64,000 nt of DNA from Flavobacterium undicola (GTDB lineage Bacteria > Bacteroidota > Bacteroidia > Flavobacteriales > Flavobacteriaceae), in assembly GCF_009909155.2 (NCBI RefSeq), contig NZ_JAAAPM020000004.1, positions 1-64,000 on the forward strand, written 5' to 3'. Numbering within the stretch: position 1 is the stretch's first letter; the number at the start of each line of letters is the position of its first letter. Made by a program: the position numbers and the translations under genes. Of the stretch, positions 30,972 through 40,229 are shown piece by piece. The notes beneath the pieces are model-generated. The model was not told the origin of the DNA. It searched no databases and saw nothing but the letters and a program-made list of their open reading frames with translations.

Positions 30972-31574
30972 TTAGTTCCACGAACTTGTGAAAGAAAGAA
31001 ATCCTTTGAAGTGACCTTTTATTATTTTGCCTTTAGCATCAAAATAGTAATTAATTTCATATTCTCCACTGGGTAATTTATCGATTGTGACTTCGGCTGC
31101 TTCAAAATTTTCTGGTTGTGAAATTATAAGATCAGAATAAAATAAACTTGAATTTCCATTAGGAGAATAAAGACTAGCATTTTTAGCGACACTAAACAAA
31201 GTCACAATATCTAATGTTGAAGGGTCATCATTATTTTCCCTGTGTAGATAAGTGCCTTCAGGTAATTTTTTTAAAGAATAATATGAAGAGGGAATAGAAA
31301 GCCAAATATTTACAGCATTAATATTTTTGTCTCCTTCTTTAAAAATGAAATCGCTATATTCTGAATTAACCAATTCTAACATGCAGGATGTAGTTTGAAA
31401 TTGGGTTGTATAATTTATATTCATTCTGCCGGCTTCTGTTTTATAAGTTTTACATTGGTACATAAATTCATTATTTAATTTAGCACTATTAATGCAGTCA
31501 GAGTAATTTTCGTTACTATCATTGGAACATGAAATAATAATAAAGAAGATAAGAAGGAGAAGAATTTTTTTCAT
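30972..31574 (-). CDS. Hypothetical lipoprotein, 200 aa
   Basis: No family recognised. The N-terminus MKKILLLLIFFIIISCSN is a lipoprotein signal with the lipid-accepting cysteine at residue 16. The mature protein has beta-rich segments, three further cysteines, and a C-terminal part with YEINYYFDAKGKIIKGHFKG, a strand-turn-strand pattern. It is likely attached to the outer membrane facing the periplasm or the outside. Codon use looks like that of its neighbours. Confidence 0.65.
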   Translation of the reverse strand: MKKILLLLIFFIIISCSNDSNENYSDCINSAKLNNEFMYQCKTYKTEAGRMNINYTTQFQTTSCMLELVNSEYSDFIFKEGDKNINAVNIWLSIPSSYYSLKKLPEGTYLHRENNDDPSTLDIVTLFSVAKNASLYSPNGNSSLFYSDLIISQPENFEAAEVTIDKLPSGEYEINYYFDAKGKIIKGHFKGFLSFTSSWN

Positions 31575-31651
31575 GCTTTATTTTTTTACTCACTGTTATG
31601 GGCACAGAATGTAATTCTGCGCTAACGTTTGTTTATATTCGAGTGATCGGG

Positions 31652-32218
31652 TTAGCCGTTATTATCTGCAGTTTTTCTAATTATTTGATTGAGAGAATCA
31701 ACAATTTCATCTGAACGTTTAGAATATTCTTCAACCAAATCTTTTACACTATTTGTTTTAAGTTGTCCGCTAGAATTCATTACCTCTAAATGAGAAGTTA
31801 GACTTTCAACTTCAAATTTTATTTCGCCTCCCACGTTTTCTATTTTTACAACTGCATTATTGGTCATTGCGCTATGTGCAAATGCATTTCTGATTGAGAC
31901 AATGCGTTGGAAATTGTTAATCAATTTATTATCGAACTCTGGAAGATTGTTTAAGATTTTAGCTTTCGCTCCGGAATTTATAATAGAAGAATTCAATATT
32001 ATACTCCTGAATTCTGCTTCTTTTTCCGGTTTAAAATAAAGAATTATTAATTGATTAATTGCTTCTTCAATTTCATTTAGTTTGTCAATCGTCCAACCTC
32101 GTATTTCTTGAATATTGTATTCAGATATATTTTGCTTAACGTTAAGTGGAATGTCTGAATTCTTAGGATCTATTGTTACTCCAATTGCATGCATTCCCAT
32201 CGGGATTAGTTTTTTCAT
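31652..32218 (-). CDS. HEPN-like helical protein
   Basis: About 188 residues from the ATG at 32218 (MKKLIPMGMHAIG). An ATG at 32272 is also in frame and would add an 18-residue leader with two cysteines. The protein is largely helical and contains RNAFAH at about residues 121-126 from this start, matching the R-x4-6-H motif of HEPN domains, many of which are RNases in toxin or defence systems. No catalytic partner, antitoxin or second HEPN motif was recognised next to it. The HEPN call is a motif-level reading only. Confidence 0.5.
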   Translation of the reverse strand: MKKLIPMGMHAIGVTIDPKNSDIPLNVKQNISEYNIQEIRGWTIDKLNEIEEAINQLIILYFKPEKEAEFRSIILNSSIINSGAKAKILNNLPEFDNKLINNFQRIVSIRNAFAHSAMTNNAVVKIENVGGEIKFEVESLTSHLEVMNSSGQLKTNSVKDLVEEYSKRSDEIVDSLNQIIRKTADNNG

Positions 32219-32372
32219 AAATTTTGAGCTATTACTGCTAACTTTTATATATGTGTGACAAACGTTACACAATATTTTAATTCAAATATATTAAAATATT
32301 CTTACAAATTTTTAAAAAGTTATATAGTTGTTAAGGCAATTGAACGCATTAGGATTTCTTAATTACACAGCT

Positions 32373-32380
32373 TAACTTTG
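32373..32380 (+). promoter_or_regulatory. -7 promoter box before the His-rich membrane protein
   Basis: TAACTTTG matches TAnnTTTG and sits only 6 bp before the start codon at 32387. Transcription would begin at or very near the start codon, giving a nearly leaderless mRNA. No TTG at ideal -33 spacing was found. Confidence 0.45.
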
Positions 32381-32386
32381 CAACCA

Positions 32387-32737
32387 ATGAAAAGAAAACA
32401 GCTCCTATATAGTTTTACTTTGGCAGCGGCGGTATTGTTCTCAATACTGTTTCAGTCTTTTCATAGTTATGAGCATTTAGAAAAACAACTTTCGCATAAA
32501 TTCTGTGTTCACAATCATACACAGAATAAGGCCGAACTCACTCACCAGCACAAGACATTTGAGCATTGTGCCATTTGCCAATTTGCATTTGGAAGTTGTC
32601 TTTATCCCAAATTTATAAGTTACCATTTCTTTTCTGATTTTAGGGCAATCCCTTTTTTCAGTAAAGAACAAAAAGAGATTATTCCTTTCTCGGGAAGTTT
32701 GTATGCACACCGGGGTCCTCCTGTGAGTATTGTTTAA
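32387..32737 (+). CDS. His/Cys-rich membrane protein upstream of metal receptor
   Basis: A 116-residue protein starting at the ATG at 32387; a TTG three codons earlier is less likely. One N-terminal hydrophobic segment (LLYSFTLAAAVLFSILFQSF) acts as signal or anchor. It is followed by a short His-rich region (HSYEHLEKQLSHKFCVHNHTQ, then HQHKTFEHCAICQF) with a C-x-x-C-like pair. Small proteins of this kind are found just upstream of metal-type TonB receptors in Flavobacteria. Zinc or copper binding is plausible. The receptor gene starts 262 bp downstream, across a palindromic repeat. Confidence 0.62.
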   Translation: MKRKQLLYSFTLAAAVLFSILFQSFHSYEHLEKQLSHKFCVHNHTQNKAELTHQHKTFEHCAICQFAFGSCLYPKFISYHFFSDFRAIPFFSKEQKEIIPFSGSLYAHRGPPVSIV

Positions 32738-32781
32738 TACCACTTTACTTTTTTAGCTTATCATTAAAATATTTCAATTTC

Positions 32782-32842
32782 ACCATTAAGAAGTTAAGGG
32801 AATTTAGTTTTAATTCTTAATGCATCTAAATTTCTTAATGGT
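32782..32842. repeat. Palindromic intergenic repeat, copy 2
   Basis: ACCATTAAGAAGTTA at 32782-32796 and AAATTTCTTAATGGT at 32828-32842 form an imperfect palindrome around a 31-base centre. It shares its outer arms and the following AATTTAG with copy 1 at 24541-24594. Confidence 0.65.
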
Positions 32843-32999
32843 TTAAAAGAATAATGTTTTCTATTCAGATAAATCTAAAAAGTAAATAGTGTAATTCTTT
32901 TTTAGCTCACTAACAAATTGTGTTAAGTGTCTTTATTCTAATTTCACTTTCTCCTGTTTTACATCAAATATGGGAAAGTAAACAATACAATCATTTTCA

Positions 33000-35207
33000 A
33001 TGAAAAAATATATAATTGCCCTATTCTTGGGGTTTTCAGCTATGTTGCAGGCTCAAAATGCAGTTTCAGGAATTGTCACTGACAATACAAAACAGCCTTT
33101 AATAGGCGTTTCGGTTTATGTCCCGGAATTACATAAAGGAACCATAACCGATGCCAGTGGGAAATACACTTTAAAAAATCTTCCCAATGGAACATTAAAA
33201 CTCCGTTTTGAATATGTAGGTTATGCCAGCCAGAATCAGGCTATCGATAAATTACAGAAGACAAACACCTTAAATATTCAAATGATCACATCGACTTTTG
33301 AAATGGATGAGGTAATTGTTTCTACTGCTTTCAGCAAAATTCAATCTCAAAACGTGATGAAAGTCGAGCACGCCAGTATGCGTGATTTAGAGAAAAAAGG
33401 AACGGCAACCCTTATTGAAGGATTGGCAACCATTCCGGGAGTTTCTCAGGTTTCTACGGGAACTTCTATTGGTAAACCCGTAATTCGGGGATTGAGCGGC
33501 AATAGGGTTTTAGTGTATTCGCAAGGCGTTAGAATAGAAAATCAGCAATTTGGTGACGAGCATGGTTTAGGATTAAATGGCGCTGGTGTGGAAAGTGTCG
33601 AAGTAATTAAAGGACCTGCTTCTTTGTTGTATGGTTCGGATGCATTGGGTGGTGTTTTGTATTTTAACCCCGAAAAATTTGCCGAAGCCCATACTTTAAA
33701 AGCCGATTTTAGTCAAAAATTATTCTCGAATACTCTGGGAAGTAATTCCAGTCTGGGAGTAAAAACGTCAACGGAGAACTGGAAATTTTTAGCTCGAGGA
33801 AGTTACAATACACATTCGGATTACCAAATTTCAGGTGGAGATCGTGTAACCAATAGCCGTTATAATGAAACCGATTTCAAAACCGGAATTGGATATAGCA
33901 ACGCTGCTTTTTCTACGGTTTTACGATACAATTTCAATAAATTGGATTTAGGAATTCCCGAAGAAGGAATAGCAGAGCAGTCTAAAAGTAAAAACACTAT
34001 TTTTCCAAGACAGGGAGTGGATAATCATTTGTTGAGTTGGAACTCGGTGATTTATTTAAAAAACTCTAAACTGGACGTCGATTTAGGATATATTGCTAAT
34101 GATAGAAGCGAATTTGAAGACAGCAATGAGGCTATTTTGCAAATGAAATTAAAGACTTTCAATTATGATGCAAAATATTATTTACCAAAAATAGGAAATC
34201 TGGAATCCATATTTGGAATTCAGGGAATGCATCAGACCAATACTAATTTTGGTGAAGAATATTTAATTCCTGATGCTTCTACGAATGATTTTGGTGTTTT
34301 TGGAACGGCTAATTACGAATGGAAAAGCAACGTAATTCAAGGAGGATTGCGATTTGATAACCGAAAAATTACTACTATAGCTCATGGAATTGCTGGCGAA
34401 GAAGGTTCTTTTGAATCAATCGATAAATCTTTTGATAGTTTTAATGCTTCTTTGGGTTACAAAACCAATCTGGCTGATAATTTAACGATGCGATTGAATG
34501 TGGCTTCCGGTTTTAGAGCACCCAATTTAGCCGAATTAAGTTCGAATGGTGTTCATGAAGGCACCAATCGTTACGAAATAGGAAACAGCGATTTAAAAAC
34601 CGAACAAAACCTGCAAACCGATTTGAATTTGGAATACGGGAACACACATTTTGAGTTTTTCGTAAACGGATTTTACAATCACATCAATAATTATATTTAT
34701 ACTTCGCCTACAGGAACGCAGTTAGAAGACAATGATGTTTTCGAATACATTCAGAACAACGCCAAATTGTATGGAGGCGAAGTAGGCTTGCATTTTCACC
34801 CGCATCCGTTGGATTGGTTGCATTACGAAACCAGTTTTGAAACGGTTACTGGTAAAAAGCAAAACGGCGAATATTTACCTTTAATTCCGGCTAACAATTG
34901 GAACAATACTATTAGAACCGAATTCAAAATTAAAAACTGGTTCGAAGAAGGATTCGCCACTTTGAATGTTAATACTACTTTCAATCAGGACAATGTAAGC
35001 GGTTTCGAAACGAGTTCAAACGGTTATACTTTGATGAACTTAGGTTTTGGAGGAAAAGTAAAATGGGGAAAAACGGCGTTTAATGTTAATTTGAACGGGA
35101 ATAACTTATTCGATAAAAAATACATTGCCCATCTTTCGAGATTAAAAAACGATGGAATTCCAAATATTGGACGAAATATTGTTCTGGGAGTGAATTTTAA
35201 TTTGTAA
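33000..35207 (+). CDS. TonB-dependent receptor, ZnuD-like
   Basis: A 735-residue outer-membrane receptor. A signal peptide (MKKYIIALFLGFSAMLQAQ) is followed by a carboxypeptidase-D-regulatory-like domain (about 20-105, VSGIVTDNTKQPLIGVSVYV) and a TonB plug domain (about 115-225; SIGKPVIRGLSGNRVLVYSQ; VEVIKGPASLLYGSDALGGV). A 22-strand barrel follows, ending GVNFNL with a C-terminal hydrophobic residue. A periplasm-facing or surface HFHPHPLDWLHYE histidine cluster near residue 600 and the overall pattern recall ZnuD-type zinc receptors. With the His-rich neighbour this suggests metal-ion uptake; zinc versus copper is not resolved. Confidence 0.83.
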   Translation: MKKYIIALFLGFSAMLQAQNAVSGIVTDNTKQPLIGVSVYVPELHKGTITDASGKYTLKNLPNGTLKLRFEYVGYASQNQAIDKLQKTNTLNIQMITSTFEMDEVIVSTAFSKIQSQNVMKVEHASMRDLEKKGTATLIEGLATIPGVSQVSTGTSIGKPVIRGLSGNRVLVYSQGVRIENQQFGDEHGLGLNGAGVESVEVIKGPASLLYGSDALGGVLYFNPEKFAEAHTLKADFSQKLFSNTLGSNSSLGVKTSTENWKFLARGSYNTHSDYQISGGDRVTNSRYNETDFKTGIGYSNAAFSTVLRYNFNKLDLGIPEEGIAEQSKSKNTIFPRQGVDNHLLSWNSVIYLKNSKLDVDLGYIANDRSEFEDSNEAILQMKLKTFNYDAKYYLPKIGNLESIFGIQGMHQTNTNFGEEYLIPDASTNDFGVFGTANYEWKSNVIQGGLRFDNRKITTIAHGIAGEEGSFESIDKSFDSFNASLGYKTNLADNLTMRLNVASGFRAPNLAELSSNGVHEGTNRYEIGNSDLKTEQNLQTDLNLEYGNTHFEFFVNGFYNHINNYIYTSPTGTQLEDNDVFEYIQNNAKLYGGEVGLHFHPHPLDWLHYETSFETVTGKKQNGEYLPLIPANNWNNTIRTEFKIKNWFEEGFATLNVNTTFNQDNVSGFETSSNGYTLMNLGFGGKVKWGKTAFNVNLNGNNLFDKKYIAHLSRLKNDGIPNIGRNIVLGVNFNL

Positions 35208-35230
35208 GCCTCTCGCTTTGGCAAAATAAT

Positions 35231-35272
35231 AAAACAAAAACGCTATTCGAAAGAGTAGCGTTTTTGTTTTTT
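35231..35272. terminator. Bidirectional terminator with GAAA tetraloop
   Basis: An 18-bp stem (35231-35248 with 35253-35270, one G-U pair) is capped by a GAAA tetraloop, with A-rich and T-rich flanks on both sides. It serves the receptor gene and the convergent M13 peptidase gene. Confidence 0.88.
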
Positions 35273-35299
35273 AGTTTAGTCTTTTAACGAAACACATTA

Positions 35300-37318
35300 T
35301 TACCATATTTTAACTCTTTTTTCAGGAGCTAAATACAAGGAATCAGAAGGTTTTATATTGAAAGCGGTATAAAATTCAGGAATGTTTCTTACCACTCCAT
35401 TGATTCTGAACTTTTGTGGAGAATGTGGGTCACTTGCCACTTGCCTTCTCAATACTTCTTCACGAGTTTTGCCTAACCAACTTTGTCCATAACCAATAAA
35501 AACTCTTTGTTCTCCTGTAAATCCATCTAATATGGGAGACTCTTTGTTGTCGAGGCTCAATTTGTAGGCTTTTAAAGCAATTGATAGACCTCCCAAATCT
35601 CCTATGTTTTCGCCTTGGGTAAATTCTCCATTCACATTCAGATCAGGAAATACTTTGAACTCATTGTATTGAGCTACTAAAGCTCTTGTTTTTTGTTTGA
35701 AGGAATTTAAATCTTTTTGTGTCCACCAGTTGCGCATCATGCCGTCCCCATCAAAAGTACTTCCTTGGTCATCAAAACCATGTCCTATTTCATGTCCAAT
35801 TATAGCGCCGATTCCACCATAGTTTAAGGCATCTTCGACTGACATGTCAAAGAAAGGAGGTTGTAAAATGGCTGCTGGAAATACAATTTCATTAAGAGAT
35901 GGTTCGTAATATGCATTTACAGTTTGTGGAGTCATATCCCACTCCGTTCTATCAACAGCTTTTCCTAATTTGTTTATTTGTCTGTTGTATTCAAAGATGT
36001 TGGCTCTTTGTATATTGCCATAGAGGTCTCCTTTAATGACTTTTAAAGTGGAATAATCTCTCCATTTGTCAGGATATCCAATTTTTATAGTGAATTTAGA
36101 TAATTTTTCTAAAGCCTGTTTTTTAGTTTTAGAACTCATCCAATCTAAATTTTGAATACTCTCTCCATATGCCTTAAGAAGATTTTTAACAATTATTGTT
36201 ATGTGTTCTTTGGCTTCAGGGGAGAAGTGTTTTTCAATATATACTTTGCCTACAATTTCGCCAAGGTTTTTGTTTACATTATCAACGCCTCTTCTCCATA
36301 ACGGTTGTTGTTTTTCGATGCCAGAAAGAGTTTTGCCGTAAAAGTTAAAATTTTCGTCTGCTAAAGCAAGGTTTAAGGATCTAGCAGCTCCGTGAATGAC
36401 ACTCCATTTTAAGTAGGCTTTCCATGTTTCCAATGGGGTTGTTTTTATGATGCTGTTGAGCGATTTGATGTAGTCTACTTGTGTAACTACAATGGTTTTT
36501 TGGTTAGTGATATTTGCATTTTTTAACATTGAGGTCCAGTCAAAATCAGGCATCAGTTGGTTTAAATCTTTTATATTGTATTTGTTATAAAGTTTGACCA
36601 TATTTCGGGTTTGTTCTTTTTTCATGTGTTTCGAAGCCAAAGCGGTTTCTAAAGTCATGATTTTTGAGGCAAGTACAGTTACGTTTTTTACACCACCCAG
36701 ATGAAGCATTTTTTCAATATGACTTACGTATTTCTTGCGGATTTCCTCTGATTTACTATCTTTAAGAAAATAGTATTCTCTTTCGGGTAAGCCTATGCCA
36801 CTCTGCCAGGTATAAAGCATATATTGAGTTGGTTTTTTAAAGTCTTTTTCAACTCCCACGATAAAAGGGATTTGGTTACCGGATTTATTGGCATAACCAA
36901 AATAAGCAGCTAAATCAGTATAGTTGGCAATGGCATCTATTTTTTTGAATTCGGGAATCAATGGTGTAATTCCTTTTTGGTCTCTTGTCTTGTTATTCAT
37001 GAAGGCTTCGTAAAAGTCTCCAATTTTTTGTTCATTTGAACCATTCGTAAAATCGCCTTTTGAGGAATTTTCGATAATCTTTTTTATGTCTTCTTGCGCT
37101 TTATTATTAAGGATTATAGCTGTTCCGTAAGAAGCTTTGTCTGCAGGTATTTGAGTTTTTTTTATCCAAGTTCCGTTGACATAGGCTTCAAAATTATCAC
37201 CGGGTTTTATCAATGTATCCATGTTTTTTAGAATAACTCCGGAAAGCAACGCTGTTTTTTTGTCACAGGCTAGAAGCAAGAACAGAGTTACCAATAGAAA
37301 CGAAAATTTGATTTTCAT
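35300..37318 (-). CDS. M13-family zinc metallopeptidase (PepO/neprilysin-like) lipoprotein
   Basis: About 672 residues. Start at 37318 (MKIKFSFLLVTLFLLLAC); an ATG three codons earlier is also possible. The signal is a lipoprotein type with the cysteine at about residue 18. Peptidase_M13_N fills about 35-420 and the catalytic M13 domain the rest, with the zinc-binding HEIGH in GHEIGHGFDDQGSTFDGDG near 510 and the third ligand Glu in ENIGDLGG. The C-terminal KRVKIW matches the conserved C-x-x-W-type end, with Lys in the cysteine position. It is expected to degrade peptides on the periplasmic side of a membrane. Confidence 0.93.
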   Translation of the reverse strand: MKIKFSFLLVTLFLLLACDKKTALLSGVILKNMDTLIKPGDNFEAYVNGTWIKKTQIPADKASYGTAIILNNKAQEDIKKIIENSSKGDFTNGSNEQKIGDFYEAFMNNKTRDQKGITPLIPEFKKIDAIANYTDLAAYFGYANKSGNQIPFIVGVEKDFKKPTQYMLYTWQSGIGLPEREYYFLKDSKSEEIRKKYVSHIEKMLHLGGVKNVTVLASKIMTLETALASKHMKKEQTRNMVKLYNKYNIKDLNQLMPDFDWTSMLKNANITNQKTIVVTQVDYIKSLNSIIKTTPLETWKAYLKWSVIHGAARSLNLALADENFNFYGKTLSGIEKQQPLWRRGVDNVNKNLGEIVGKVYIEKHFSPEAKEHITIIVKNLLKAYGESIQNLDWMSSKTKKQALEKLSKFTIKIGYPDKWRDYSTLKVIKGDLYGNIQRANIFEYNRQINKLGKAVDRTEWDMTPQTVNAYYEPSLNEIVFPAAILQPPFFDMSVEDALNYGGIGAIIGHEIGHGFDDQGSTFDGDGMMRNWWTQKDLNSFKQKTRALVAQYNEFKVFPDLNVNGEFTQGENIGDLGGLSIALKAYKLSLDNKESPILDGFTGEQRVFIGYGQSWLGKTREEVLRRQVASDPHSPQKFRINGVVRNIPEFYTAFNIKPSDSLYLAPEKRVKIW

Positions 37319-37518
37319 GATTGTCATATTTAGATTACCAAATATAATTAAAATCGAGAAGCTTCTTATTCATTGTGGTGATAGTTTTTGTTTAAAATTA
37401 GCTATAATTCAGTATTTTAGTAATAATGGGGCTTGGTTGAAGTTGTAATACAAATCTTCTTCAAAAGAAAAACTAGAATTAAGACTTTCTCTTTTCATAA
37501 GGACGCAAACTATTTTTC

Positions 37519-37526
37519 TATTTTTG
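37519..37526 (+). promoter_or_regulatory. -7 promoter box for the prolyl oligopeptidase gene
   Basis: TATTTTTG matches TAnnTTTG exactly, 23 bp before the start codon at 37550. No TTG is present at -33. Confidence 0.45.
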
Positions 37527-37549
37527 TCTAAATCAATAGTTCCATTACT

Positions 37550-39664
37550 ATGCGAAAAACAATTATCATAACCACAATTATCAGCTCTATAATGACATCA
37601 TTTGCCCAGACTTCAAAAGCCATTTTATATCCGGAAACCAGAAAAGATGCAACGGTAGATGATTATTTTGGAACAAAAGTCAAAGATCCCTATCGCTGGC
37701 TCGAAGACGACCGTTCGGCTGAAACTGCTGCCTGGGTAAAGGCTGAAAATAAAGTTACGAATGTCTATCTAGACCAAATTCCGTTTCGAAATCAACTGAA
37801 AGAAAGACTGGAAAAACTGTGGAATTATGAAAAAACAGGAGCGCCTTTTATAGAAGCTAATTTTACCTATTATTTCAAAAACAATGGTTTGCAAAATCAG
37901 TCGGTTTTGTACCGTAAAGATGTTGCGGGCAAAGAAAGTGTTTTTCTGGATCCGAATACTTTTTCTAAGGATGGAACGACATCGTTAGGAGAATTTGCCT
38001 TTTCTAAAGATGGTTCAAAATTAGCCTATTCCATTTCCGAAGGTGGCAGCGATTGGCGAAAAGTAATCATTATGGATGCTCTGACTAAGGAAGTTTTAGG
38101 GGATACTTTGGTTGATGTAAAATTCAGCGGCTTGTCCTGGAAGAGAAATGAAGGATTTTATTATTCCAGTTATGAAAAACCTAAAGGCAGCGAATTATCG
38201 GCTAAAACCGACCAACATAAATTGTATTTCCATAAACTGGGAACTGCCCAAAAAGAAGACAAAATCATCTTTGGCGAAGACCAAAAACGACGCTATGTTG
38301 GCGGCAGCGTTACTGAAGATGATCGCTTTTTGGTCATTACTGCGGCTACTTCAACCTATGGAAATGAGTTGTACATTCAGGATTTGTCAACGCCGGAAAG
38401 TCCCATCGTGACTATTGTGGCTGATTTTAATAGCGACAATACCGTTATGGATAATGATGGAAATCAGTTGTTCATAGTGACCGACAGGAATGCGCCCAAC
38501 AAGCGAATTGTAACAGTAGATGTCAATAATCCAACGCCGGAAAACTGGAAAGATTTAATTGCCGAAACCACTCAGGTTTTAGAACCTGCCACTTGCAGCG
38601 GATACATTTTTGCACATTATATGAAAGATGCAGTTTCGGTGGTGAAACAATATGATTATTCAGGAAAAGTATTGCGCGAAATTCAGCTTCCGGGATTAGG
38701 CTCGGCGGATGGTTTTAGCGGAAAGAAGAAAGACAAAATGGTCTATTATTCGTTTACCAATTATATTACGCCGGCAACTATTTGTGCTTTTGAACCGCAT
38801 TCGGGAAAATCAACAGTGTATCAAAAATCAAAAGCCGAATTTAAAACAGAAGAGTACGAATCCAAACAAGTATTCTACACTTCGAAAGATGGAACCCGAA
38901 TTCCGATGCTCATTACCCATAAAAAAGGATTGCAATTAAACGGCAAAAATCCAACTATTTTGTACGGTTACGGCGGATTCAATATTAGTCTGACGCCTAG
39001 TTTTAGTATTGCTAATGCGGTGTGGTTGGAAAACGGAGGCATATTGGCAGTGCCTAATTTACGTGGTGGTGGTGAATACGGAAAAGAATGGCATGATGCA
39101 GGAACCAAGTTGCAAAAGCAAAACGTTTTTGACGATTTCATTGCCGCAGCCGAATACCTAATTGCCGAAAAATATACCTCTTCTAATTTTCTGGCCATCC
39201 GCGGAGGTTCAAATGGCGGTTTGCTGGTAGGAGCCGTAATGACGCAGCGCCCTGATTTGGCTAAGGTGGCTTTGCCCGCAGTTGGCGTTTTGGATATGTT
39301 GCGTTACCATACTTTTACCGCAGGTGCGGGTTGGGCTTACGATTATGGAACCGCTCAGGATAGCAAAGAAATGTTTGAATATCTCAAGGGCTATTCGCCA
39401 TTGCATACTATTAAAAACGGAGTGCAATATCCCGCAACCCTGGTTACCACGGGCGATCATGACGATAGAGTAGTGCCGGCACACAGTTTTAAATTTGCCG
39501 CCGAATTGCAATCCAAACAATCCGGTTTTAATCCGGTTTTAATCCGAATCGATGTCAAAGCCGGTCACGGTGCCGGAAAATCAGTCGCGGCAACCATACA
39601 GGAAAATGTCGATATTCAGGCTTTTACGTTGTTCAACATGGGAATTACCCAATTACCGAAATAA
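37550..39664 (+). CDS. Prolyl oligopeptidase, S9 family, exported
   Basis: A 704-residue serine peptidase cutting after proline in small peptides. Seen: a signal peptide ([20 protein letters not shown]), the N-terminal DPYRWLEDD motif, a seven-bladed propeller (about 80-420), and an alpha/beta-hydrolase domain with the nucleophile Ser554 in RGGSNGG, Asp in [13 protein letters not shown] and His in KAGHGAG. Length is usual for the family. It is divergent from the M13 peptidase; both act on exported peptides but are not obviously co-regulated. Confidence 0.95.
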   Translation: MRKTIIITTIISSIMTSFAQTSKAILYPETRKDATVDDYFGTKVKDPYRWLEDDRSAETAAWVKAENKVTNVYLDQIPFRNQLKERLEKLWNYEKTGAPFIEANFTYYFKNNGLQNQSVLYRKDVAGKESVFLDPNTFSKDGTTSLGEFAFSKDGSKLAYSISEGGSDWRKVIIMDALTKEVLGDTLVDVKFSGLSWKRNEGFYYSSYEKPKGSELSAKTDQHKLYFHKLGTAQKEDKIIFGEDQKRRYVGGSVTEDDRFLVITAATSTYGNELYIQDLSTPESPIVTIVADFNSDNTVMDNDGNQLFIVTDRNAPNKRIVTVDVNNPTPENWKDLIAETTQVLEPATCSGYIFAHYMKDAVSVVKQYDYSGKVLREIQLPGLGSADGFSGKKKDKMVYYSFTNYITPATICAFEPHSGKSTVYQKSKAEFKTEEYESKQVFYTSKDGTRIPMLITHKKGLQLNGKNPTILYGYGGFNISLTPSFSIANAVWLENGGILAVPNLRGGGEYGKEWHDAGTKLQKQNVFDDFIAAAEYLIAEKYTSSNFLAIRGGSNGGLLVGAVMTQRPDLAKVALPAVGVLDMLRYHTFTAGAGWAYDYGTAQDSKEMFEYLKGYSPLHTIKNGVQYPATLVTTGDHDDRVVPAHSFKFAAELQSKQSGFNPVLIRIDVKAGHGAGKSVAATIQENVDIQAFTLFNMGITQLPK

Positions 39665-39684
39665 TTTCTAGGAGCAGAACGAGA

Positions 39685-39865
39685 CCGTTTTTAATAACGT
39701 TTTGTCCCGCTTTCCGTTATATCTCTTGTTCCGCAAGCTCCACAAGAGGATGCCACTTCAATCGGGGCTATTTAGAAAGTACTTTTTTTATAACAACATT
39801 TCACACCGTCAGTCGAGAGATTGCTTTCAGCCAGTTCGGCTAAAGCCTCGAGTGGCGGTTTTTTT
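39685..39865 (+). ncRNA. Structured intergenic element, candidate small RNA or repeat
   Basis: The 314-bp gap 39665-39978 has no gene but dense secondary structure. CTCTTGT...ACAAGAG encloses GCAAGC within about 39734-39757. CCCGCTTTCCGTTATAT and CACTTCAATCGGGGCTATTT have the look of a sequence block found repeatedly in intergenic regions of Flavobacteria. The right end is a terminator-like branched hairpin (ACCGTCAGTCGAG at 39805-39817 with 39847-39859, inner AGCC/GGCT stem) followed by T7. I recognise the style but not a named RNA family. Confidence 0.4.
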
Positions 39866-39978
39866 ATGTTTTTATTTTGTTGAAAACTAAAAAACGAAGC
39901 GGCCAATTGTAGGCGGGCCAATTGGTTTGTTAATTGTAATTTTATTAGATAGATTTTGTTTAATCTAATTTTTAAATT

Positions 39979-40215
39979 ATGAAGATAAAAGAAATTGCTC
40001 AGAAACTTAGTGAAGAAGGAACTTCGGGTTTTGAAATAACTAAAAGAAGAGGAGTGTTAACTAGTACATGGTTAATTTATAAAAAGGGAAATAATTATTA
40101 TTACTTTGATATTAACGAAAAAATAAATTTTGATGAAAAAAATAAATATTCTTTGGAAGAACTTGAAGTGGAATTCCAGAATTTATATTTCGAAATTAAT
40201 TGTAAAATTTATTAA
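39979..40215 (+). CDS. Hypothetical protein, 78 aa
   Basis: A small protein with no recognised domain. It has an N-terminal helix (MKIKEIAQKLSEEG) and strand-like middle parts (TSTWLIYKKGNNYYYFDI), plus an acidic C-terminal helix. It ends 14 bp from the stop codon of convergent mcrC. It lies at the edge of the McrBC patch and may have arrived with it. Confidence 0.5.
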   Translation: MKIKEIAQKLSEEGTSGFEITKRRGVLTSTWLIYKKGNNYYYFDINEKINFDEKNKYSLEELEVEFQNLYFEINCKIY

Positions 40216-40229
40216 TACTAGTCTAGTAA

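Noticed and set aside
39702..39890. 62-codon frame in the structured element before the McrBC patch
   Set aside because: It runs through hairpin arms and a T-tract; codon content is not gene-like, and RNA-level structure explains the sequence better.
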